64,000 nucleotides of DNA from Campylobacter jejuni subsp. jejuni 414 (GTDB taxonomy: Bacteria > Campylobacterota > Campylobacteria > Campylobacterales > Campylobacteraceae), in assembly GCA_000163995.1 (NCBI GenBank), contig CM000855.1:1411473-1475472 (forward strand), read 5' to 3'. Below are positions 39,646 through 47,831 of this stretch, piece by piece. The number at the start of each line of letters is the position of its first letter. The stretch's first letter is position 1. The position numbers and the translations under genes were made by a program. The notes below the pieces were generated by a model. The model was not told where the DNA came from, did no database searches, and worked only from the letters and a program-made list of their open reading frames with translations.

Positions 39646-40836
39646 ATGTTAATGTCTTATGAAGAAAGTTTAAAAATCTTACACTCTCATATCAAAGCTT
39701 ATGAAAAGATTGAAAAAATAGCTATTACAGAGTGTTTGGGACGCATTTTAGCTCAAGATATAAAAGCGAGTAAAAATCAGCCTGAATTTCCAATCTCAGC
39801 TATGGATGGTTATGCAATCAAATTTGAAGATCAAGACAAGGCTTTAAAAATTTTAGGTATCACTCCTGCAGGTACCATGCCCCAATTTATCGTCCAAAAT
39901 GGCACCTGTGTAAAAACCTTTACAGGCTCGCTGATGAGCGAAGGAAGTGATACTTTAGTTCCTGTAGAAAATGTACGTGTAGAAAATGACACCCTTTTTA
40001 TAGAAAAAAAAGTTTCTCAAGCTTTTGCTGTACGCGCGATAGGAGAAAACTATAAAAAAGATGAAATTTTACTGAAAAAAGGTACAAAGTTAAATTATAG
40101 CGAGATAGCTCTTTTGACTGAACTTGGATTTTTTCACATTAGCGTGTTTATAAAGCCTGTTATAGGAGTTTTAAGTAGTGGAAATGAGATTAAAGATCTA
40201 GGAGAAGTCTTAGAAAATCCTGCTCAAATCCGCTCTTCAAATCATATTGCCATAGCTAATTTAGCCAAAAATTTAGGCTGTGAAACAAGAGTATTTCCAC
40301 TTTTAAAAGATGATGAAAAAGCTACTTTTTCTACCCTTGAAAGTGCTTTGCAAAGTTGTAATATTTTAGTCACAACAGGTGGGGTTTCTATGGGGGATTT
40401 TGACTTTTTAAAAAAAGCTGTAAAAGAGTATGAAATCATCATCGATAAAGCAGATATAAAACCAGGTAGACATATCAAAATAGCTAAAGCCAATGAAAAA
40501 TTCATCATCGCTTTACCAGGTTTTCCTTACTCAGCTATGGTAATGTTTAATCTTTATGCAAGAGAAATTTTAAACTCTTGGCTACTTCAACCTAAAGACT
40601 ATATTTGCAAAGCCTTTTTACAAGGTAGCTATAAGAAAAAAACGCCTTATTTGGAATTTGTAGCTTGCAATATAGAGTTTAAAAATGGGCGTATTTTAGC
40701 AAATTTAGAAGGCAAAAAAGAAGGCTCAAGTGCGATTATAAACAACCTTAATAACAAAGCTGCCCTCATGATAGTTTCAAAGAAATGTGAAATTTTAGAA
40801 AATGAAAGCTTGGTGGATATTATCTTTATGCCTTAG
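39646..40836 (+). CDS. moeA: Molybdopterin molybdenumtransferase
   Basis: 396 residues. Inserts molybdate (or tungstate) into adenylated molybdopterin. PEFPISAMDGYAIKF, FTGSLMSEGSDTLVPVENV, VGVLSSGNE-type motif (GVLSSGNEIKDLG), TTGGVSMGDFDFLKK and ALPGFPYSAMVMF are typical. Two ATGs (39646 and 39652) are possible. Counterpart of Cj1519 (moeA2); last gene before the CRISPR region. Confidence 0.94.
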   Translation: MLMSYEESLKILHSHIKAYEKIEKIAITECLGRILAQDIKASKNQPEFPISAMDGYAIKFEDQDKALKILGITPAGTMPQFIVQNGTCVKTFTGSLMSEGSDTLVPVENVRVENDTLFIEKKVSQAFAVRAIGENYKKDEILLKKGTKLNYSEIALLTELGFFHISVFIKPVIGVLSSGNEIKDLGEVLENPAQIRSSNHIAIANLAKNLGCETRVFPLLKDDEKATFSTLESALQSCNILVTTGGVSMGDFDFLKKAVKEYEIIIDKADIKPGRHIKIAKANEKFIIALPGFPYSAMVMFNLYAREILNSWLLQPKDYICKAFLQGSYKKKTPYLEFVACNIEFKNGRILANLEGKKEGSSAIINNLNNKAALMIVSKKCEILENESLVDIIFMP

Positions 40837-40844
40837 AATTATTT

Positions 40845-40899
40845 AGGGAATTTTGTTCTGATTTTAATTTACACAAAACTTATTCAATCAAAATTCCCT
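40845..40899. repeat. Inverted repeat linking the moeA 3' end to the lone CRISPR repeat
   Basis: 11-bp arms AGGGAATTTTG (40845-40855) and CAAAATTCCCT (40889-40899) with 33 nt between. The right arm replaces the normal 5' part of the degenerate CRISPR repeat. It could terminate moeA transcription. Confidence 0.5.
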
Positions 40900-40924
40900 T
40901 GTTTAAATTTCTTTATGGTAAAAT
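40889..40924 (+). CRISPR. Lone degenerate CRISPR repeat
   Basis: Positions 14-36 of the 36-bp array repeat are perfectly present (ending TTTATGGTAAAAT at 40924), with CCC at repeat positions 9-11 partly kept and the first eight bases altered. The array itself begins 4.1 kb further on. A decayed repeat is normal for the oldest end of an array. Confidence 0.85.
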
Positions 40925-40946
40925 AATATTTAGCTAGCCTACGCTA

Positions 40947-40969
40947 TATAGGGCTTAGAAAGCCCTATA
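40947..40969. repeat. Perfect 10-bp inverted repeat at island left end
   Basis: TATAGGGCTT, loop AGA, AAGCCCTATA. It is followed by AAAAAT rather than a T run. Could be a terminator for the minus-strand relaxase remnant, or part of a plasmid transfer or replication region. Confidence 0.5.
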
Positions 40970-41159
40970 AAAATACGCGTGAGAGAATTTTTATCTTAAA
41001 AAAACATTTTTGATGATATAAATTAAAGGGCTTTTCCATTAGCTTTTTCTAGGAAAGCTTCACACCCCTTACCCTATTTACGCAAATCATTATACCTAAT
41101 GGCGATTTACTAAACTAAAAAGGAATAAACTATCTACTAAACCCAAACTCTCTATGATT

Positions 41160-42260
41160 TCTTTTAATTTTTTGATTGTTCAAAAGATTTTCAAAAGATC
41201 TTTGATACTTAAGTTCTTTCAGCTTTCTTTGGGAATATTTCTTTTAGTTGTGTTTCTAATCTTTCATTTTTTCTTATGTACTTCAAACAAAGTTTTTAAA
41301 TTATCTCTATCATCTTTGACTCTATGATATTCAAATTTTAACTCTTCTAAATCTTTACTAGCTTGTTTTTTCTTTCATTGATGCTTATAAAAAGGCATTC
41401 TTGTCATATGTTTTCTCCAAGGATTAAAATGTTTTTCCATAGGCTCAAACGCTTTTAAATTCTTGCGTGAGTTCATTTAAAGCTTTTTTGGTGTCCTAGT
41501 TCTAAAGTTTGTATATGTTTTTCGTGTTGCTCTATTTTCTCTTGCAATTCATTTTCTTTCGATTTTAACTTTTTAAACCTTATAAAAAATTTCTTTTTTA
41601 ATTCTAGAGCTATTTGTGTTAATTTATGCTCTTGTTCTTTATATTGAGCATAAGTTTTATAATCTTGCATGTATTAAGGTTGCTTTTCGTTATTCTCATA
41701 GCGATTATCCATTTTAAACTTTGTGCGGTTATGTATTTTTCTAAGATTGGCTTTTTCAAGCTTGTTTTCATCAAGTGTAAAATACTACGTGGGCATGGGT
41801 TTGTTTTTCCCTTTTAGCATTCTGCTTACTTCATCTCTATGGATTACAAGGTGTAAATCCTGCAGGCTCTGCGATTTTTTGCTTGAGTTCTTAGCATTAC
41901 TTCATTGTAGTATTTTCGCCGATTTCGTATATAAACTCGTGGTAGCATTTTTCTTTTTTGGTAAAATTTTGAAATCTGCTTTTAGTTAAGCCGTTCTTAT
42001 TTTCACAATATTTATAAATTTTTTTATATAACTTATCGATGTTTTTCCTTGCTTCATCGCTAGTGTAAGAATAATTTGTTTAGGTGTGTAAGTTTTTTTC
42101 TAATTGTTTTAGCTTTATCGTTGTTCCATTTGTAATTTAATGCGGGTTGTTTTTAGGATCACAATGAGCAGTGGTAATTTTTGCATACTCTACAAATCTT
42201 TTTTTGTATTCAGCGATGATTTTATCAGCACTTTGTTTTATCATACAATAACATCTAATT
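41160..42260 (-). pseudogene. Remains of a plasmid-type mobilisation relaxase (MobA/MobL-like)
   Basis: Fragments in all three minus-strand frames read in order: FVEYAKITTAHCDPKNNP, KAKTIRKKLTH, KCYHEFIYEIGENTTM, then IHRDEVSRM followed by THAHVVFYT, the HxH metal-binding motif of relaxases, then LDENKLEKANLRK and a lysine/glutamate-rich coiled coil (65 codons at 41473-41670: KLKSKENELQEKIEQHEKHI). At least six stops or shifts separate them. Identity as a relaxase rests on the HAHVVF motif and the order of parts. No functional protein can be made. Confidence 0.7.
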
Positions 42261-42557
42261 CATTCATGTAAATACTTTACTGTTGTATGAAACTAATTTT
42301 ACCTTCATAATCTTCTTTATTTGCATCATCTTTATATTTTTTAGTATCGCAAGATTTTTTTCTAAGCCATGCACTTCAGGATATTTTTTGGCATTTTTAA
42401 ATTCTCATTTTGGTGTTTAAAAATGGCTAAGTAAAAATCAATAAATGATTTTTGATTTTTACTAGAGGTTAAGGGTCACACCCCTTACAAGCTCGACACT
42501 TGGCACAAGCAGTGGATAGCTTGTTATCCTTTAAGGAGATTAAAGCATATTTTAAGA
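42261..42557. other. Gene-free stretch upstream of relaxase remnant, possible transfer-origin remains
   Basis: No convincing gene. A short inverted repeat ACAAGCT (about 42488) with AGCTTGT (about 42519), and TAAGGG/CCCTTA about 20 bp to its left, lie just outside the relaxase remnant, where an origin of transfer would be expected. The region also contains more decayed minus-strand coding fragments. Confidence 0.35.
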
Positions 42558-42782
42558 TTAAGCAGATATATCTAAAAGTTTATCTGCTTGATTATCAATA
42601 TTTGTAGAATCGCTTTGTTCTTCTACTTTTTTAGCTTGGGTTTCTACTTTTTTTACATTATCATTTTCAGTTTTTTTCTCTTGTTCAAGTCTAGCTTGTT
42701 CAAGTTTTAATAATGGTTTTGCTGTATAATACAAACTTGTATCAATAACTTGATTGCAACATTGAGAATATACTAATCCCAT
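42558..42782 (-). CDS. 74-residue hypothetical protein with acidic/lysine-rich tail
   Basis: Begins MGLVYSQCCNQVIDTSLYY after AAAGGATT. The second half is a repetitive coiled-coil-like stretch rich in Glu, Lys, Gln and Val, ending ADKLLDISA. Two adjacent cysteines at 8-9. It follows the 70-residue gene by 9 nt, so both form a small operon. No family recognised; likely a mobile-element accessory gene. Confidence 0.6.
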   Translation of the reverse strand: MGLVYSQCCNQVIDTSLYYTAKPLLKLEQARLEQEKKTENDNVKKVETQAKKVEEQSDSTNIDNQADKLLDISA

Positions 42783-42791
42783 AATAATCCT

Positions 42792-43004
42792 TTAGTGATT
42801 TATGCAAATACCTAATTTAGCACAAGCTTGATGTTGGTAAATAGGTTGATTTGTTGTCTGGCAATTATGAAAATTTTCGCAAGTTAAAATTCCATCTTGT
42901 TGTAAATTGCTAAGATTTTTCTTGCTATGATAACTATGATTTGAAACTAAAGCAATGCTAGATAATGAAACAATGACTGCTAAACCTAAGATAATGTTTT
43001 TCAT
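42792..43004 (-). CDS. 70-residue putative exported protein, four cysteines
   Basis: Signal-peptide-like start MKNIILGLAVIVSLSSIALV, with GGAGAAAAA just upstream. The mature part holds four cysteines (ILTCENFHNCQTTN, HQACAKLGICINH) that could form two disulfides in the periplasm. No family recognised. First gene of the small island operon. Confidence 0.65.
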   Translation of the reverse strand: MKNIILGLAVIVSLSSIALVSNHSYHSKKNLSNLQQDGILTCENFHNCQTTNQPIYQHQACAKLGICINH

Positions 43005-43040
43005 TTTTTCTCCTTAAGCAGCTAATTTAAAGCATGATCT

Positions 43041-43046
43041 ATTATA
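43041..43046 (-). promoter_or_regulatory. -10 element for the small island operon
   Basis: TATAAT on the minus strand, 37 nt upstream of the 70-residue gene. -35 weak. Confidence 0.4.
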
Positions 43047-43101
43047 AATCGTATAAGATAAGATAAAACTTAAATTTATTAAAATAAAATTTTTATTCAT
43101 C

Positions 43102-43205
43102 TAGTTACTTTTCTGTAAGGGGTATTTTAAAAAGAATATGTAACTATTTATAGCTTTAAGGTTTGGAAGATAGTTACATAGAAAACTTAAATATTTTTAT
43201 ATAAT
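43102..43205. promoter_or_regulatory. Operator-like TAGTTAC repeats and promoter of the NTPase gene
   Basis: TAGTTAC occurs at 43102-43108 and 43171-43177, and its complement at 43140-43146. The last two belong to a perfect 11-bp inverted repeat (TATGTAACTAT at 43137-43147; complement at 43170-43180). A TATAAT lies at 43200-43205, just after. The layout suggests a repressor acting on this divergent region. Confidence 0.45.
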
Positions 43206-43232
43206 TATATAAATATTTTACAGGAGCATATA

Positions 43233-44959
43233 ATAGATAAGATTAATATTATTGTAAATTTTTTAAATGAAAAATCTAAAAAATGTTTAACTATAAATGG
43301 GCCTTGGGGTATAGGTAAAACTTATTTATGGAAACAAGTTGAAAAGAAACTTTCTAAAATTAACAAAGATAGAAAAGTTGTTTATATAGATCTATTTGGT
43401 AAAGAAAGTTATAAGCAAATATTAGAAGAAATGGTTTTTAAAATACATGCGAGCTATAATAAAATAGCAAATGTTGCTTCACAAATTATATCTAAAATTG
43501 CAAAATTTAAATCTGCTGGAGTAATTAACATTAATCCCGATGCTATTTTTTCTTTTTTAAAGAAAGAAGATTTTGAAAATATTATTGTGTGTTTTGATAA
43601 TATAGAAAGAAAATCTGATAATCTTTCTTTAAAAGAAATTTTAGGACTTGTAAATTTACTCAAAGAAGAAAAAGAATGTAATGTTGTTATGATTTTTCAC
43701 GAGGAAGAATTAAAAGAACAAGACAGTAATTTGGCTGAAAATAATAAGGAAGAAGAGACTGAACATGCCAAACAAAATAGTAAAAACTGGTATCAAATAT
43801 ACAAAGAGAAAGTTATTGACTGTGAAATAACCATAAGAAATAATGATGAAGTAGCAAAAGCAATTATAAAAGATAAGATAAACAAATATACTAAGATTGC
43901 AAACGAAATAAAAAATATTATTGAAAATATTATTTTTAAAGTGTATCAAGAGCAATGTAATGACAACTTAAGATTATTATATCATGTGTTAGAACATATA
44001 GATTATTTTAACACGCAATGTTTTTTATTCTTTTGCGAATATGGCAATAAAAAACATTTTCAGATGCTCTAAAATTAAGTTACAAATCATTAATATTTCA
44101 GACTAAAAAATATCTTTCTATTAAAATAGAAGAAAATGACTCATCTTTAAATTACCATCTTTATGAAAAATATCTAAAAAATATGTTTTATTTAAGTAAA
44201 GAAGAAAAATATCAACTAAGATATGACTTTTATCAAACCCTAAAAATTGATTTTTATTTCGAGCTTCAAAACTGCAATATAGAATATTTAGCAGGCAATT
44301 TAAGCGATGATCAATTTGTAAAAGATATTGAGAATTTACTCTCAAAAATAGATCTTTATTCAAAAAATGGAATAACTCATTGTTCTTATAGCTTTTATCA
44401 AAATTTACTTTCAGCCTATACACAAATTACAAAGAAAGAATTAACCAAAATAGAAGAAAAGATTAACAAACACTATATAGAAGCTCTTGTTGCGGAAGAA
44501 TTAGAATTTGATTTTCATGATGATTTTAAATCCGACATGGCACTTTTAAAATTATTGGAAAATGAAAAATGGAAGCATTATTATGAAGAAACTAAAGAAA
44601 AATACAAAACAAACAAGTATGAAAATGTTAATGCTTTTATTAATAGCTATGAAAGCATAGAAAGTAGCTTTAATTTTGAAGCAATCAAACAGTATAATTT
44701 TTTTAAAAGAGAAGAATTAATACAGCTATTTAAAGAAAACAATGAATTTTATAGGAAATTCTTCAATCATTTTTCTATAAATATGGCTGTAAATCATAAA
44801 TTTGATGATGATTTAAGCAATAATTTGCTTCGAGCTTATTTAGATTTTTTAGATTTAGAAGAAAACAAAATAAAAAAAAGTGTTGTTTTAAAATATATAG
44901 ATTCACAAAATAGCGTATTAAGAAAGTTGCTAATAAATAAAGATATCCTTTCAAAATAA
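43233..44959 (+). pseudogene. KAP-type P-loop NTPase, frameshifted and without a normal start codon
   Basis: About 575 residues if restored. Walker A is in LTINGPWGIGKTYLWKQ (near residues 26-33) and Walker B in IIVCFDNIERKSDNLSL, followed by LGLVNLLKEEKECNVVMIF, all typical of KAP-family P-loop proteins. The frame runs from AGGAG (43222-43226) and would begin at ATA (43230 or 43233) where an ATG is expected; the first ATG (43431) is after Walker A. At 44057-44060 a run of four T, where five restore the frame, ends the protein at KKHFQML; the rest continues as SDALKLSYKSLIFQTKKYL to 44959. Two independent lesions suggest a genuine pseudogene. KAP NTPases occur in mobile defence loci, but the role here is not known. 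Confidence 0.75.
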
Positions 44960-44984
44960 AATATTTTCATTTCTTTTTGTAATT

Positions 44985-45015
44985 TTATGTTTAAATTCTT
45001 TGAAATTAAACATAA
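44985..45015. repeat. Inverted repeat just outside the array
   Basis: 10-bp arms TTATGTTTAA and TTAAACATAA with 11 nt between, 21 bp before the first array repeat. May be the end signal of the NTPase gene; no T run follows. Confidence 0.5.
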
Positions 45016-45036
45016 AGGATTTAACATGCAAATGCA

Positions 45037-47243
45037 GTTTTAGTCCCTTTTTAAATTTCTTTATGGTAAAATTAAACTGTTAAAATCGTTCATATTTTTT
45101 GGTTTTAGTCCCTTTTTAAATTTCTTTATGGTAAAATTTTATCTGCATCCATAATGGCAATGAGTGAGTTTTAGTCCCTTTTTAAATTTCTTTATGGTAA
45201 AATGCAAACTACACGAACAAAACGAACCTGAGAGTTTTAGTCCCTTTTTAAATTTCTTTATGGTAAAATTACGTTATTTTGCATGTGGTGAATATGGTGG
45301 TTTTAGTCCCTTTTTAAATTTCTTTATGGTAAAATAAGTCTTTAGCACTTGATAATGGCTTTTGAGTTTTAGTCCCTTTTTAAATTTCTTTATGGTAAAA
45401 TTCACGAAGGTACAACTCAGGTTGCATTAAGGTTTTAGTCCCTTTTTAAATTTCTTTATGGTAAAATCCGTGCTCTTCGAAAAACCTAGTAAATCTAGTT
45501 TTAGTCCCTTTTTAAATTTCTTTATGGTAAAATAGTTTTGGGCTAGGGGGCTAAACCCCCGCGGTTTTAGTCCCTTTTTAAATTTCTTTATGGTAAAATA
45601 GCATTATAGTTAAAATTATTAATAGAAGGTTTTAGTCCCTTTTTAAATTTCTTTATGGTAAAATAGCATTATAGTTAAAATTATTAATAGAAGGTTTTAG
45701 TCCCTTTTTAAATTTCTTTATGGTAAAATTTCTGAGTAACTCTGACCTGAAGTACTATGTTTTAGTCCCTTTTTAAATTTCTTTATGGTAAAATAACCGA
45801 ACCAGTATAATATAACTCACCATTGTTTTAGTCCCTTTTTAAATTTCTTTATGGTAAAATAGTAACTCTGACCAGAAGTAGAATTAGGATGTTTTAGTCC
45901 CTTTTTAAATTTCTTTATGGTAAAATCGTAATTTCTTAACATCACGAAGGTACAATGTTTTAGTCCCTTTTTAAATTTCTTTATGGTAAAATAGAACTAA
46001 CTTTCCACTTTTTACCTTGATAGTTTTAGTCCCTTTTTAAATTTCTTTATGGTAAAATATATTCTGCAAATACTCAATATAACGCATAGTTTTAGTCCCT
46101 TTTTAAATTTCTTTATGGTAAAATTGGGAGCTGCTATGGGACAAGCTGTTGCATGTTTTAGTCCCTTTTTAAATTTCTTTATGGTAAAATTTAACCAAAA
46201 TCTTAACTTTACCATCCGAAGTTTTAGTCCCTTTTTAAATTTCTTTATGGTAAAATCCGTCAGGGCTTAGGGGTAAGTAACCCCGCGTTTTAGTCCCTTT
46301 TTAAATTTCTTTATGGTAAAATTAACGGCTTACCCGAGGCTCAGCGAAGTTTGTTTTAGTCCCTTTTTAAATTTCTTTATGGTAAAATAAACGGCTCCAA
46401 AAGGCAAAGAGTGGGCTTGTTTTAGTCCCTTTTTAAATTTCTTTATGGTAAAATTGAAATTGGAAGTTACGAGTGGAGTGAAAGTTTTAGTCCCTTTTTA
46501 AATTTCTTTATGGTAAAATCTTGGTGGTGCTATTTCTAGTGATTTGATAGTTTTAGTCCCTTTTTAAATTTCTTTATGGTAAAATAGAACCTAAGTCATG
46601 CTTGCTATTTCCTAAGTTTTAGTCCCTTTTTAAATTTCTTTATGGTAAAATGGAGGCCGGGCATAGGTTTTGGATTTTTGGGTTTTAGTCCCTTTTTAAA
46701 TTTCTTTATGGTAAAATGTTGTAATTGTAGGAAAGGAGTTAATATGCGTTTTAGTCCCTTTTTAAATTTCTTTATGGTAAAATTCATCATCAATATCCTT
46801 TAAGAAATCATAGTTTTAGTCCCTTTTTAAATTTCTTTATGGTAAAATAAAATAACGTATTTTGTTTTTTTGGTTCTTGTTTTAGTCCCTTTTTAAATTT
46901 CTTTATGGTAAAATTACTATTTCTCTTTAGAAAACTAATATTTGGTTTTAGTCCCTTTTTAAATTTCTTTATGGTAAAATATACATACCAAAATAATCCA
47001 TAAGAGAACCGTTTTAGTCCCTTTTTAAATTTCTTTATGGTAAAATAACTACACGTAAAAAACGAACATTTGAACGTTTTAGTCCCTTTTTAAATTTCTT
47101 TATGGTAAAATACTATTTTTAAAAAGAGTTCGTAAAAATCAGTTTTAGTCCCTTTTTAAATTTCTTTATGGTAAAATAAGCATTGGCAACAGGTTTGGAG
47201 TTTCTCTGTTTTAGTCCCTTTTTAAATTTCTTTATGGTAAAAT
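45037..47243 (+). CRISPR. Type II-C CRISPR array, 34 repeats and 33 spacers
   Basis: I counted 34 copies of the 36-bp C. jejuni repeat (starts GTTTTAGTCCC, ends TTTATGGTAAAAT), all identical as far as I can read, first at 45037-45072 and last at 47208-47243. Spacers are 29 or 30 nt. Spacers 9 and 10 (45600-45628 and 45665-45693) are identical. Each repeat ends in an extended -10 (TATGGTAAAAT), so every spacer can have its own start site, as described for Campylobacter and Neisseria type II-C loci. The guide strand is plus: spacer followed by GTTTTAGTCCC, which pairs with the tracrRNA. C. jejuni arrays usually hold only a few spacers. Confidence 0.97.
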
Positions 47244-47288
47244 ATACTTTTACCAAATAACGAAATTTTCAAGGTTTTTAAAAGACTT

Positions 47289-47319
47289 TTGACAAAAAAT
47301 ATTAAAATTATGCTATAAT
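47289..47319 (+). promoter_or_regulatory. Promoter of tracrRNA
   Basis: TTGACA (47289-47294) and extended -10 TGCTATAAT (TATAAT 47314-47319), spacer 19 bp. The start would fall at about 47326, exactly at the anti-repeat. Confidence 0.75.
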
Positions 47320-47325
47320 TTTTCT

Positions 47326-47398
47326 AAGAAATTTAAAAAGGGACTAAAATAAAGAGTTTGCGGGACTCTGCGGGGTTACAATCCCTTAAAACCGCATT
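47326..47398 (+). ncRNA. tracrRNA
   Basis: Anti-repeat at 47326-47350 (AAGAAATTTAAAAAGGGACT and on to AAAAT) pairs with repeat bases 2-25 without mismatch plus one G-U. The tail AAAGAGTTTGCGGGACTCTG, then GCGGGGTTACAATCCC...CCGC, matches the published C. jejuni tracrRNA core. Two differences from the usual scaffold: CCCC is CCCT, and the U run after CCGC is replaced by ATTAAAATT, so termination may be weak. Its 3' end meets the cas2 stop codon in convergent orientation. The 3' end given is an estimate. Confidence 0.88.
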
Positions 47399-47831
47399 AA
47401 AATTCAAATAAATTTTGTTGACGATATTTTTCTTGTTTTTTATTTATTTGAACTTCTTCGTTATTTGAATTTTTGTATTTAAATTCTCCATGACTGTCTA
47501 TATCAAAAAGCGTTAGATTGGTTTCATTATTAACTTTTTCATTAAAAACCACACCACCAAGCAAAAACTCCATTTTATCAAACTGCTTTTCAGTTATGAT
47601 TAAAACCCTTATATTTCCATAAGGTGGCAAAATCTTTTTTACATTTTCAATAGAACTTTTTGCAGAACTTAAACCCTTGCAAATACGCATATAAACGCTA
47701 AATTGCAGCATAAAATAGCCCAATTTTATGAGATTGTTTCTAAATTTACTCGCTAATTTTTGCTCTTGCTTGCTCTTAGTTGGCACATCAAACATCAAAA
47801 GCACACGCATAAATTTATCTTCAATCATCAA
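47397..47831 (-). CDS. cas2: CRISPR-associated endoribonuclease-like Cas2
   Basis: 144 residues. Structural partner of Cas1 in spacer integration. MRVLLMFDVPTKSK holds the conserved Asp on the first strand; LGYFMLQFSVYMRIC and IRVLIITEKQFDKMEF follow. The ending NKKQEKYRQQNLFEF is longer than the minimal Cas2. Start overlaps cas1 by 11 nt; ATG 47828 is an alternative. Confidence 0.94.
   Translation of the reverse strand: MMIEDKFMRVLLMFDVPTKSKQEQKLASKFRNNLIKLGYFMLQFSVYMRICKGLSSAKSSIENVKKILPPYGNIRVLIITEKQFDKMEFLLGGVVFNEKVNNETNLTLFDIDSHGEFKYKNSNNEEVQINKKQEKYRQQNLFEF

Larger units (their letters stand above)
40925..45036. mobile_element. Degraded mobile island inserted in the CRISPR locus
   Basis: 4.1 kb lying between the degenerate repeat and the first intact repeat, where the reference order has moeA2 next to the array. 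It holds an inverted repeat near its left end, relaxase remains, two small genes and a broken P-loop NTPase gene. No integrase, transposase or clear target duplication is seen, so borders are set only by the CRISPR repeats on either side. Confidence 0.65.

Noticed and set aside
41626-41989. Plus-strand hydrophobic open frames of 63 and 88 codons in the island
   Set aside because: Antisense to the relaxase remnant, whose fragments read as a known family on the minus strand.
46012-46793. Open frames inside the CRISPR array (67, 73 and 62 codons with a repeated FTIKKFKKGLK or FSPFLNFFMVK unit)
   Set aside because: They are translations of the 36-bp repeat and spacers, with no ribosome binding site or independent gene signal.
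47244-47285. Possible 35th repeat: 30 nt after the last repeat comes GTTTTTAAAAG
   Set aside because: Only the first five or six bases resemble the repeat; the rest differs, and it runs into the tracrRNA promoter. I did not count it.
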